Source: Candidatus Competibacteraceae bacterium
Lineage (GTDB): Bacteria; Pseudomonadota; Gammaproteobacteria; Competibacterales; Competibacteraceae
Assembly (NCBI GenBank): GCA_016699715.1
Contig: CP065007.1
Coordinates: forward strand, 2,108,001-2,172,000
Length of the DNA: 64,000 nucleotides
Reading direction: 5' to 3'
Positions 29,897 through 38,028 of this stretch are shown here, in pieces. Numbering within the stretch: position 1 is the stretch's first letter; each line of letters opens with the position of its first letter. A program made the position numbers and the translations under genes. The notes under the pieces are model-generated. The model was not told the origin of the DNA and did no database searches. It saw nothing but the letters and a program-made list of their open reading frames with translations.

Positions 29897-30967
29897 TCAG
29901 TCTCGTTGCCCGTCCAGCACCTCGGCCAGCAAACGAGCGGTGACGTCCACCACCGGAATGACTCGGTCGTAGGCCATGCGAGTCGGACCGATGATGCCCA
30001 GCACGCCCAACACCTGGTCGCCCGAGCCGTAGGGCGCCGTCACCACGCTGCATCCTTCCAGCACGCCACAGCCGGATTCCTCGCCGACGAAAATCTGCAC
30101 TCCGCCGGTATGCAGGCATTGATCGAACAGATGCAGCAGGTCGCTTTTCTGATTGAAGGCTTCGAACAACTGTCGCAGCTTGTCGAGATCCGATAGATCG
30201 GCGTACTGCATCAGGTGGGTTTGGCCGGCCACTACATAGTCGCCGCCTTCGGGCGCGGTCTCGAAGGTCTGCTCCGCCATCTCCATCACGGTCTGCATCA
30301 GCCGATCGAGGCTGTCGCGGGTCTCGCGCAGTTCGTCGAGCAGGGTTTTCCGCACCTGCTGGATATCCCGGCCGCCAAACTGCGCGTTAAGATAATTGGC
30401 GGCCCGCTGCAATTCCGCGGCATCGTAGGCCCGTCGGGTCTGGATGATGCGGTTCTGCACTTCCTGGCCGTTCAGCACCAGAATCGCCAGCACCCGGCAC
30501 TCGGACAGCGGCAGGAATTCCACTTGACGCAGGGTCATGGTCTGACGGCGCGGCAGCATGACGATACCGGCCAGTCGGGTGAGACCGGACAGCAGGTCCG
30601 ATACCGAGCGCGCCAGTTCGGTGCCGCTTTGCGCCGGCTGATCGATCCGCCGACGCAGCGCCTCGATTTCCCGAGGGTCCAGCGGCTTGACCCGCAACAG
30701 AGTATCGATAAAGAAGCGGTAGCCGCGAGCGGTCGGCACCCGGCCGGCCGAGGTATGCGGCGCGCGCAGGTAGCCCAGCTCTTCCAGGTCGGCCATGACG
30801 TTGCGCACGGTGGCGGAACTCAGATCCAAACCGGCGTCGCGCGACAGCGTGCGCGAACCGACCGGATGGCCGTCGCGGATGTAGCGCTCGACCAGAAACT
30901 TCAGCAGGTGCTGGGTGCGCTCGTTCAGGGCGGGATAACCCGCCGGCGTGGGGTCCGAAATCTGCAT
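29897..30967 (-). CDS. hrcA: Heat-inducible transcription repressor HrcA
   Basis: A 356-residue repressor that binds CIRCE operators and is helped to fold by GroEL. The N-terminal winged helix (LNERTQHLLKFLVERYIRDG; SSATVRNVMADLEELGYLRAPHTSAGRVPT) is followed by the GAF-like dimerisation part (LGVLGIIGPTRMAYDRVIPVV). The operator lies directly upstream, so it is autoregulated. Coexistence with sigma-32 promoters means dual heat-shock control. Confidence 0.96.
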   Translation of the reverse strand: MQISDPTPAGYPALNERTQHLLKFLVERYIRDGHPVGSRTLSRDAGLDLSSATVRNVMADLEELGYLRAPHTSAGRVPTARGYRFFIDTLLRVKPLDPREIEALRRRIDQPAQSGTELARSVSDLLSGLTRLAGIVMLPRRQTMTLRQVEFLPLSECRVLAILVLNGQEVQNRIIQTRRAYDAAELQRAANYLNAQFGGRDIQQVRKTLLDELRETRDSLDRLMQTVMEMAEQTFETAPEGGDYVVAGQTHLMQYADLSDLDKLRQLFEAFNQKSDLLHLFDQCLHTGGVQIFVGEESGCGVLEGCSVVTAPYGSGDQVLGVLGIIGPTRMAYDRVIPVVDVTARLLAEVLDGQRD

Positions 30968-30988
30968 GCCGACACCTGATTGTTTTTA

Positions 30989-31015
30989 TTAGCACTCCTT
31001 GCCGCAGAGTGCCAA
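30989..31015. promoter_or_regulatory. CIRCE operator
   Basis: TTAGCACTC-N9-GAGTGCCAA matches the CIRCE consensus TTAGCACTC-N9-GAGTGCTAA with one mismatch. It sits 22 bases upstream of the hrcA start and overlaps the expected transcription start. Confidence 0.95.
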
Positions 31016-31018
31016 CGG

Positions 31019-31047
31019 AAGCTAGCAATTCCCTGTCGGGGTGTCAA
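31019..31047 (-). promoter_or_regulatory. Sigma-70 promoter of hrcA
   Basis: On the minus strand TTGACA (31042-31047), a 17-base spacer and TAGCTT (31019-31024) form a good housekeeping promoter. The predicted start falls inside CIRCE, so HrcA binding would block it. Confidence 0.75.
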
Positions 31048-31117
31048 GCTGTCATGCTTGGCGCGCATTCTTCTACAATGATAACTTGCCCCCCTTAAGA
31101 TCACTCAGTACGGAACG

Positions 31118-32017
31118 ATGCCCATCCCTGTTTTCCACACCATTGGTCTCATCGGCAAGTTCGGCGACCCCAACGTCGCGGGTGCACTGAATCAGATTGC
31201 CGCCCACCTGCTTCAGCGCCAACTGCGGGTACTGCTCGACGAAAGCTCGGCCCAATTGATCCCGGATAGCGGCCTGGAAGTCGCCAGCCGCGCCGCTATC
31301 GGCGAACAATGCGATCTGGTGGTGGTCATGGGCGGCGACGGCACCATGCTCAATGCCGCCCGTTCGCTGGTGGACTACGACATGCCGATCCTGGGGGTCA
31401 ACCTGGGGCGGCTGGGGTTTCTGGCCGATGTTTCGCCCAGCGAAATCCCGCACCGGCTGGACGGCGTGCTGAACGGCCAGTTTCGCGAAGCTCGCCGCCT
31501 GTTGTTGTACACCCAGGTCATGCGCGATGGCTGCGTGATCGGCGAGGCGGACGCCTTGAACGATGTGGTGGTGCATAAGCGCGATGTGGCGCGGATGATC
31601 GATGTAGAGACCTTTCTGGACGGACGATTTCTGAATACCTATCGCGCCGATGGCCTGATCATCTCCACTCCGACCGGCTCCACCGCCTACGCGCTGGCCG
31701 GCGGCGGGCCAATTCTCTATCCTGGGTTGGAAGCGGTGGTACTGGTGCCGATCTGCCCGCATACCCTCACCCACCGGCCGATCGTGGTCGGCGCCGACAG
31801 TGTCATCGAAGTGGTGCTCAACGCGGCCAACACCATCAACACGCAGGTAACCTGCGATGGCCAGGTCAGCCTGCCGCTGGAGCGGGGCGATCAGATCGTG
31901 ATCCGCAAGAAGGAACGCAAGGTGCGGCTGATCCATCCCCTCAGCCACGACTATTTCAAGCTGCTGCGCGCCAAACTGCGCTGGGGCCTGAGTCCGGAAG
32001 CCTCGCCTTTCATCTGA
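31118..32017 (+). CDS. nadK: NAD kinase
   Basis: A 299-residue kinase that makes NADP from NAD and ATP. The GGDGT motif lies near 71-75 (VVMGGDGTMLNAAR), ALNDVVVHK and the glycine-rich TPTGSTAYALAGGGPIL follow. Divergent from hrcA and 13 bases before recN, a conserved gammaproteobacterial order. Full length. Confidence 0.96.
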   Translation: MPIPVFHTIGLIGKFGDPNVAGALNQIAAHLLQRQLRVLLDESSAQLIPDSGLEVASRAAIGEQCDLVVVMGGDGTMLNAARSLVDYDMPILGVNLGRLGFLADVSPSEIPHRLDGVLNGQFREARRLLLYTQVMRDGCVIGEADALNDVVVHKRDVARMIDVETFLDGRFLNTYRADGLIISTPTGSTAYALAGGGPILYPGLEAVVLVPICPHTLTHRPIVVGADSVIEVVLNAANTINTQVTCDGQVSLPLERGDQIVIRKKERKVRLIHPLSHDYFKLLRAKLRWGLSPEASPFI

Positions 32018-32030
32018 GGGTCCTTCCGCC

Positions 32031-33704
32031 ATGCTGATCCAGTTGTGCGTCCGCGACTTCGCCATCGTCGAGCAGTTGGAGCTGGAGCTGGCGGCGGGGA
32101 TGACCGCGGTCACCGGCGAGACCGGCGCCGGCAAATCCATCCTGGTGGACGCCATCGGCCTGCTGCTGGGCGACCGGGCCGACAGTGGCGTCATCCGCCA
32201 CGGCGCCGGACGGGCCGACCTTAGCGCGGTGTTCGATCTGAGCCAACTGCCGGCGGCGAGCGCCTGGCTGAACGAGCGCGATCTGGCCGGCGAGGGCGAC
32301 TGCCACCTGCGACGGGTAATCGCCGGCACCGGTCGTTCGCGCAACTACATCAACGGCGTACCGCAACCGGCGCAGGCGCTGCGGGAACTGGGCGAGCTGC
32401 TGGTGGACATCCACGGCCAGCACGAACATCAGTCGCTGCTGCGGCGCGAGGCCCAGCGGCAATTGCTGGACGACTACGCCGGCAATCAAAGCTTCGTGGC
32501 GGAACTGGCGGAACGCTACCGGAGTTGGAGTCAGCTGCGGCAGGACTTGCGGGCGCTGCGGCAAGCCAGCGGCGAACGCGACGCCCGGTTGGACATCCTG
32601 CGCTATCACCTGCGGGAACTGGCGGCGCTGGATCTGGCGGAGGGCGAGATGGCGGAACTGGAGCGCGAACAGCGCCGCTTGGCCAACGCCAGCCAGTTGC
32701 TGGAGACCGGCCAGCGCGTGCTGGGCTGGTTAATCGAGGGCGACGGCGACGTCATCGCCGACCGGCTCGGCCAGTGCCTGCGCGAATTGGACGCCCTGAA
32801 CCGGCTGGACCCCCGGCTTGCCCCGGTGAGTGAGCTGCTCAATGCCGCGCTGATCCAGATCCAGGAAGCGGGCGGCGAACTGCGCGGCTATGTGGGCGAG
32901 CTCGATCTCGACCCCGACCCTCTGGCCCGGATCGAACAGCGACTGGCCGCCGCCCTGCAACTGGCGCGCAAGCATCGAACCGCGCCCGAGGAACTGCCGG
33001 CGCTGCGGACGCGGTTCGAGACTGAACTGGACCGCCTCGAACACAGCGAAACCCGGCTGGATGAGCTCCAGCAGGCCGTGCAAGCGGCGCGGGCCGCCTA
33101 CCAGGAACAAGCCGAGCGATTGAGCGAGCGGCGCACGGCGGCGGCGCGGGAACTGGGCGAACGGGTCTCCGGGGCGCTGGCCGAGCTGGGCATGCCGGGA
33201 GGGCGTTTTCACATCGCCCTGGAGCGGCGGGATCAGCCCGCGCCCGGCGGGCTGGAAACGGTGGAATTCCAGGTCAGCGCCAATCCCGGCCAACCGTTGC
33301 GACCGCTGACCAAGGTTGCTTCAGGCGGCGAGCTGTCGCGCATCAGCCTGGCGATTCAGGTCATCACCGCCCGCGCCGCCCGCATCCCGACCCTAATCTT
33401 CGACGAGGTCGACAGCGGCATCGGCGGCGGAGTGGCGGAAGTGGTCGGCCGGCAATTGCGGGCCTTGGGTGGCAACCGGCAGGTGCTGTGCGTGACCCAC
33501 CTGCCGCAGGTAGCGGCGCAGGCGCATCAACATTTCAAGGTGGACAAGCAGACCGACGGCGCCAGCACCCACACTCAGGTGCTGCCGTTGGACGCGGGCG
33601 CGCGGGTCGCGGAAATCGCCCGGATGCTGGGCGGACTGGAGCTGACCGCCAGCACGCTGGCGCACGCGCGGGAGATGGTGGAGAACGGTACCTCATCGCG
33701 CTGA
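32031..33704 (+). CDS. recN: DNA repair protein RecN
   Basis: A 557-residue SMC-like ATPase used in double-strand-break repair. Walker A GETGAGKS lies near 29, a long coiled-coil middle carries the zinc-free hinge region, the signature ASGGELSRISLA is near 430 and Walker B LIFDEVDSGIGG near 455. It follows nadK in the same transcript and converges with fur. Confidence 0.96.
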   Translation: MLIQLCVRDFAIVEQLELELAAGMTAVTGETGAGKSILVDAIGLLLGDRADSGVIRHGAGRADLSAVFDLSQLPAASAWLNERDLAGEGDCHLRRVIAGTGRSRNYINGVPQPAQALRELGELLVDIHGQHEHQSLLRREAQRQLLDDYAGNQSFVAELAERYRSWSQLRQDLRALRQASGERDARLDILRYHLRELAALDLAEGEMAELEREQRRLANASQLLETGQRVLGWLIEGDGDVIADRLGQCLRELDALNRLDPRLAPVSELLNAALIQIQEAGGELRGYVGELDLDPDPLARIEQRLAAALQLARKHRTAPEELPALRTRFETELDRLEHSETRLDELQQAVQAARAAYQEQAERLSERRTAAARELGERVSGALAELGMPGGRFHIALERRDQPAPGGLETVEFQVSANPGQPLRPLTKVASGGELSRISLAIQVITARAARIPTLIFDEVDSGIGGGVAEVVGRQLRALGGNRQVLCVTHLPQVAAQAHQHFKVDKQTDGASTHTQVLPLDAGARVAEIARMLGGLELTASTLAHAREMVENGTSSR

Positions 33705-33741
33705 TCGTCATGCCGCGCCCCGTCTCTCAACCGTAACAAAA

Positions 33742-34212
33742 CTAATTCTCTCCCCGCTCCGCCGGCGGCTTGCTGTCTTCGCCATCCTGAGCGGGGGCGT
33801 GCTGGCAATCGGCGCGGGCGCAGTGGCCATAGAGAATCAGGCAATGCTCGGCCAGTTCGAACCCGAGCCGCCGGGCGATGGCATGCTGCCGCCGTTCGAT
33901 TTCCTCGTCGCAAAACTCCTCGATCCGCCCGCATTCCAGGCACACGATGTGATCATGGTGCTCGCCCTGGTTGACCTCGAAAACCGACTGGCCACCCTCG
34001 AAATGATGACGCTTGACCAAACCGGCCGATTCGAACTGCGTCAGCACCCGATACACCGTCGCCAAGCCGATTTCCTCGCCGGAATCGATCAGCGCGCGAT
34101 AGATCGTCTCGGCGCTCAGATGGGCATTTTCCTGCTGCTGCAACATGTCGAGAATCTTCATGCGCGGCAGCGTGACCTTCAAACCAGCTTGCTTGAGTTC
34201 TTTTGATCCCAT
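33742..34212 (-). CDS. fur: Ferric uptake regulator Fur
   Basis: A 156-residue iron-responsive repressor. The winged helix spans about 1-85 (GLKVTLPRMKILDMLQQQEN; IGLATVYRVLTQFESAGLVKRHHFEGGQ) and the dimer/metal domain contains HHDHIVCLECGRIEEFCDEEIE with the zinc-type CxxC; a second pair of cysteines is in CARADCQH. Divergent from bamE, the usual arrangement. Confidence 0.95.
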   Translation of the reverse strand: MGSKELKQAGLKVTLPRMKILDMLQQQENAHLSAETIYRALIDSGEEIGLATVYRVLTQFESAGLVKRHHFEGGQSVFEVNQGEHHDHIVCLECGRIEEFCDEEIERRQHAIARRLGFELAEHCLILYGHCARADCQHAPAQDGEDSKPPAERGEN

Positions 34213-34302
34213 GTGGAACGCTCTCCAGGATTGCGCTTGCCTACAGGTTGCCGATGTACGCTATGATGTCTTTAGTTCCAAACAACCTGGATCCTGCCTT
34301 CC

Positions 34303-34629
34303 ATGCTTCACAAGTCCTTGCGCGCCACCGGCATCCTGCTGCTCGTCCTGACCGCCGGTTGCGGATCTTATCTACCGAGTTTCTATAACGTTCCGGTCCG
34401 TCAAGGCAATTACCTCGACCCGGAGATGGTCGGCCGCCTGCACCCCGGCATGACCAAGACGCAGGTGCGGCGAATCCTGGGCACGCCGCTGATTACCGAC
34501 CCGTTCCACCAGAACCGCTGGGATTACTATTACTACTACAAGCAAGGCAACCAGATCGACGATCAGCGTCACATCACGCTGTACTTCAGCGGCGACACGC
34601 TCGACCGTATCGACGGCACGGTGGACTAA
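34303..34629 (+). CDS. bamE: Outer membrane assembly lipoprotein BamE
   Basis: A 108-residue lipoprotein (lipobox LTAGC) of the BAM complex. The SmpA/OmlA motifs are clear: VRQGNYLDPEMVGRLHPGMT, QVRRILGTPLITDPFH, NRWDYYYYYKQG and ITLYFSGDTLDRIDG. Its stop codon overlaps that of the convergent rnfH by three bases. Confidence 0.94.
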   Translation: MLHKSLRATGILLLVLTAGCGSYLPSFYNVPVRQGNYLDPEMVGRLHPGMTKTQVRRILGTPLITDPFHQNRWDYYYYYKQGNQIDDQRHITLYFSGDTLDRIDGTVD

Positions 34630-34964
34630 CCACCATCCGGCTCCAGATCGCCGCCACCCCGGCGCATGCGCTTGCCCTCGGCGGCGCGCCTCTTGCGGAC
34701 CTCCTTGGGATCGGCCAGCAACGGCCGGTAGATCTCTACCCGGTCGCCGGCGCGCATGGTGGTCGAGAGCTTGCCGAGCTTGCCGAATACGCCGACCTTG
34801 GCGGTATTGAGCTGGATTTCCGGGAATCGTTCCTGAATGCGCGATTGCACGATGGCTTGTTCCAGTGTAGCGCCTTCCGGTACTTCGACCGAGATGATCG
34901 CCTGTTCGTCGGGACGGGCGTAGGCGACCTCGACCCGGATCAGCCTCGGCTCAGCGTCTGCCAT
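34626..34964 (-). CDS. rnfH: RnfH family protein (RatB)
   Basis: A 112-residue beta-grasp protein of the ubiquitin-like RnfH family (IRVEVAYARPDEQAIISVEV; VGVFGKLGKLSTTMRAGDRV; RVEIYRPLLADPKEVRKRRA), with a basic tail. It is always paired with ratA; here the start overlaps the ratA stop by 14 bases. Biochemical role is unknown. Confidence 0.92.
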   Translation of the reverse strand: MADAEPRLIRVEVAYARPDEQAIISVEVPEGATLEQAIVQSRIQERFPEIQLNTAKVGVFGKLGKLSTTMRAGDRVEIYRPLLADPKEVRKRRAAEGKRMRRGGGDLEPDGG

Positions 34965-35388
34965 ACAGATCCACCGCGCGCCGACAGAATGCGTCGACCA
35001 GGGAGTTGGCGATCTGCTTGAACACCGGCTCGACCGCTATCCGCAACAGATGACTGGAGAATTCGAATTCCATATCCAGGGAAATCTTGCAGGCGTCAGC
35101 CCGCAGCGGTTCGAAACGCCAGTAGCCTTGCAGCCGCTTGAAGGGACCTTCCAACAGGCGGATATCGATCATCTTGTGCTTCTGCGCGCGGTTGATGGTG
35201 GTGAAGGATTTATGCACGCCGCCCTTGACCATCTCGATGGTGGCCCGCACTTCATCCTCGGTACGGCTGGCAACGCGGGTGGAGCGGCACCAGGGCAAAA
35301 ATTGGGGGTAGGACTCAATATCGTTGACCAAGGCATACATGTCGGCCGCCGAGTAGAGGACCAGGGCGCTTTTTTTGACAGTCGCCAC
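34951..35388 (-). CDS. ratA: RatA family START-domain protein
   Basis: A 145-residue START/polyketide-cyclase-like protein (LVNDIESYPQFLPWCRSTRV; GPFKRLQGYWRFEPL; FANSLVDAF-like ending). The GTG at 35388 is chosen because GGAG lies 8 bases upstream and the product starts at the family-typical position; an ATG at 35442 is longer than usual. RatA has been reported to block 70S formation, while relatives (Coq10) bind ubiquinone; either role is possible. Divergent from smpB. Confidence 0.9.
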   Translation of the reverse strand: MATVKKSALVLYSAADMYALVNDIESYPQFLPWCRSTRVASRTEDEVRATIEMVKGGVHKSFTTINRAQKHKMIDIRLLEGPFKRLQGYWRFEPLRADACKISLDMEFEFSSHLLRIAVEPVFKQIANSLVDAFCRRAVDLYGRR

Positions 35389-35518
35389 GACTCGATCTCC
35401 ATTGCGGCATGATCTAATTGTTGTTGGACTCCAGCCGCGCAAGTTTGGTTGAATCCGCGCTTATCCTCAAGCATCGCGTGCCGGGCCACGGGCGCCGGCG
35501 CGGTCACACGGTCCCGTC

Positions 35519-35989
35519 ATGAGCAAAAAACCCACTCCAGGCAACAAACAAATCGCCGGCAACAAGAAGGCGTATCACGAGTATTTCGTCGAGGAACATC
35601 TCGAGGCCGGGCTATCCCTGCAAGGCTGGGAAGTGAAAAGCCTGCGCGCCGGCCGCGCTCACCTCAAGGAAAGCTACGTCCTGCTGCGCGAGGGCGAGGC
35701 CTTCCTGTTCGGTTGCCACATCTCCCCACTAACCTCCGCCTCCACTCACGTCCAGGCCGATCCGACCCGCACCCGCAAGCTGCTGCTGCACAAGGAGGAA
35801 ATCGGTCGACTGATCGGCTCGGTCGAGCGCAAGGGCTACGCGCTGATTCCGCTGGCGATGTACTGGAAACACAACCGCGCCAAGCTGGACATCGGTCTGG
35901 CACGCGGCAAGAAGGAATACGACAAGCGGGCGACGGAGAAAGATCGCGACTGGGAACGCGATAAACAGCGGCTGATGCGCGATCGCTAG
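35519..35989 (+). CDS. smpB: SsrA-binding protein SmpB
   Basis: A 156-residue tmRNA partner for trans-translation: [40 protein letters not shown], and the basic tail [20 protein letters not shown]. Its TAG stop is the last three bases of the CTAG target of the IS1182-type insertion, so the coding sequence stays intact while ssrA is pushed 1.5 kb away. Confidence 0.96.
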   Translation: MSKKPTPGNKQIAGNKKAYHEYFVEEHLEAGLSLQGWEVKSLRAGRAHLKESYVLLREGEAFLFGCHISPLTSASTHVQADPTRTRKLLLHKEEIGRLIGSVERKGYALIPLAMYWKHNRAKLDIGLARGKKEYDKRATEKDRDWERDKQRLMRDR

Positions 35990-37542
35990 CAGCCTGTCGG
36001 ACTTAACCTTCGAACCAGCCATCGGTTAGTCATTTGAAGACTGTTTGTGACAAAAAAGATACAGTTATTTCGAAAAGACGCTGTTTTCTCTAGTTTTTCC
36101 CTTACCGCGGACGCAATACGGCCATCCGTTTTAGATTCCACGCCAGACACACCAGGGTCCATTCGCCTTGGACGTTGGCCAATCCGCGGCTGAGAAACTG
36201 GCGGAAGCCCATCACGGATTTGATGATTCCAAAGACCGGTTCGACGGTGGACTTGCGCAGCGCGTAGGCGGCCTTGCCGGCGCCGGTCTTGAGCCGATGG
36301 GTCATGCGTTGGACCGGGGTCGCCTCGGCGGGCCGTTTGGGCGGCTCGCTGAAGCGCTCCGAGAAGTGGGGATGGTGTTCATCGCGCTGGATCGCCATCA
36401 GCGGCTCGATGCCGGCCGCCTCGCAGGCGTCCACGTTGGCCTCGCTGAAGTACCCAGCGTCGGCGAGCATTTGCGCGGGTCGATTCAGGCCCTCGGGTAG
36501 CGCCTGAAGCTTCTCGACCATGGGCACGACCTGCTGCTTGTCGTTGGCGGCCTGCGTCACCTGAGGAACCATGACCAACAGGGTTTCGGTATCGACCAGG
36601 GCTTGGCCGTTGTAACACTGCTCGAAGCCGCCGCCGGCCACGGGCATGATGCGCGATTCTTCGTCGGTGAGGTTGATCTGGTCTTTGGGGCGCGGGCCAA
36701 GCTCTGGCGGCTTGGGTGCCTTGCCGCGCGGCTTCTTGCCACTGGCGGCAGCCTTCGCCTCGCGCGCCGCCAGTTTGGCCTGGTAGTCGGCCTGCTCGCG
36801 GGCGAAACGCTCGGCCGCCCGTGCCTCGATCTTGGTTTTTGCCTCGGCGATGGCCGCCAAGCGATCCTCGCGGCGCTTGAGCTCGTCCGGCACGCGCATC
36901 CCGTCGGGGGTGTTGGCGCCATCGGCCTGCTCGGCCAAGGCCAGCAGTTCCTGGACCTCCGCCTTCAGCTGCGCCTCGATGATCCCGGCGTGCTCATGGG
37001 ACAGGGCGCCATGGCGGCTGGCATTGGCGTGGATCTTGGTCCCGTCCAGGCTGACGGCGCCAAAACGGCTGATCTGGTTCTCGCGGGCGACTTGGAGCAC
37101 CTGCACAAACACCGCCTCGAACTCACGCGCGAAGCGTCGGCGGAAATGGGCCAGGGTGTCGTGGTCTGGATGTCGATGACAGGCGATGTAACGAAATGCC
37201 AGCGAGTCGTCGGTCGCCCGTTCGATCTTGCGGCTGGAGTAGCAGCCGGTGGCGTACCCGTAGATCAACAGCGACAGCAACAACGCCGGGTGGTAGGCCG
37301 CGCTGCCGCGCCCGGCATAAGCCCGTTCTAGATCGCTCAGGTCCAGCCCTTCCACCACTTCCACCACGTAACGCGCCAGGTGTCCCTCAGGTAGCCACTC
37401 CTGCACCGACGGCGGCAGCAGAAAGTCGATGTCTCGGTCGATCAGGTGGAACTTGCTCATCTTCGCCAGCCCTTGAAATTGATCCGGCCATTTTACTCGA
37501 CTCCCCGCGTCAGGTCAGGCTCTAAGTCCGACAGGCTGCTAG
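35986..37542 (-). mobile_element. IS1182-family element between smpB and ssrA
   Basis: The element spans 35990-37538 (1549 bp) with inverted ends CAGCCTGTCGGACTTA and a palindromic CTAG duplication at 35986-35989 and 37539-37542, as is typical of this family. The left CTAG contains the smpB stop codon. The right end lies 38 bases before the mature 5' end of tmRNA. Confidence 0.9.
36102..37460 (-). CDS. IS1182-family transposase
   Basis: A 452-residue DDE transposase with the N-terminal domain LPEGHLARYVVEVVEGLDLS and YHPALLLSLLIYGYATGCYS, the first aspartate in AVSLDGTKIHANAS, a long charged insertion (about 170-260), the second aspartate in MLADAGYFSEAN, and the glutamate in STVEPVFGIIKSVMGFRQF. 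Intact from ATG to stop, so the element may be active. Confidence 0.9.
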   Translation of the reverse strand: MSKFHLIDRDIDFLLPPSVQEWLPEGHLARYVVEVVEGLDLSDLERAYAGRGSAAYHPALLLSLLIYGYATGCYSSRKIERATDDSLAFRYIACHRHPDHDTLAHFRRRFAREFEAVFVQVLQVARENQISRFGAVSLDGTKIHANASRHGALSHEHAGIIEAQLKAEVQELLALAEQADGANTPDGMRVPDELKRREDRLAAIAEAKTKIEARAAERFAREQADYQAKLAAREAKAAASGKKPRGKAPKPPELGPRPKDQINLTDEESRIMPVAGGGFEQCYNGQALVDTETLLVMVPQVTQAANDKQQVVPMVEKLQALPEGLNRPAQMLADAGYFSEANVDACEAAGIEPLMAIQRDEHHPHFSERFSEPPKRPAEATPVQRMTHRLKTGAGKAAYALRKSTVEPVFGIIKSVMGFRQFLSRGLANVQGEWTLVCLAWNLKRMAVLRPR

Positions 37543-37579
37543 GAACTTATCGCCAGCCGCGTTATCATAATTTGGCTAG

Positions 37580-37947
37580 GGGGGCGATCCGGTTTCGACG
37601 TGGATTACAAAACCCAAGGCGCATGTCGAGGATGCAGCTCGCCTCGTTAATCAGGCTGCAAATCTTAGTTGCCAACGACGACAGCTACGCTCTAGCGGCC
37701 TAAAACCCGCTAGCCTCTGACCGGAACTTGCTTGTGAGGTCCGGAGCCTTTCGGGGCGCTCAGGGGTCGACTAACACAAGCTCGCGCCCAACCTGTCCGG
37801 GGGAAAAGACGCTAAAACCTCACCGGAACCGCCGTTCGTCGCCCTGCCGGTCGGGAGACGAAAGGTTAAAACAAAGACCAGGCTAAACATGTAGTGCCGA
37901 GGGCGGAGGATTTGCGGACGGGGGTTCGATTCCCCCCGCCTCCACCA
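37580..37947 (+). ncRNA. ssrA: Transfer-messenger RNA
   Basis: A one-piece tmRNA of 368 bases. The 5' end GGGGGCG pairs with CGCCTCC before the encoded ACCA at 37944-37947. The conserved GGTTTCGACG follows the 5' end, and the T-arm GGGGGTTCGATTCCCCC precedes the 3' end. The tag frame at 37671-37703 encodes ANDDSYALAA and stops at TAA, close to E. coli ANDENYALAA. With SmpB it rescues stalled ribosomes and tags products for ClpXP. Confidence 0.97.
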
Positions 37948-37970
37948 TTTCAACATCCAGAAACATCCTA

Positions 37971-37999
37971 AAGCCCGCGTAACTGCGGGCTTTTTATTT
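37971..37999 (+). terminator. Terminator after ssrA
   Basis: GCCCGC (37973-37978) pairs with GCGGGC (37985-37990), flanked by AA and a TTTTTATTT tail. It is 24 bases after the tmRNA CCA. Confidence 0.9.
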
Positions 38000-38028
38000 G
38001 GTTTTCCGTCCATCACAGAGCGCCCGTC

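Noticed and set aside
37771..38016. Minus-strand frame of 81 codons with WWRRGESNPRP
   Set aside because: It is antisense to ssrA and its terminator; this peptide is a well-known false call made from RNA genes carrying the T-arm sequence.
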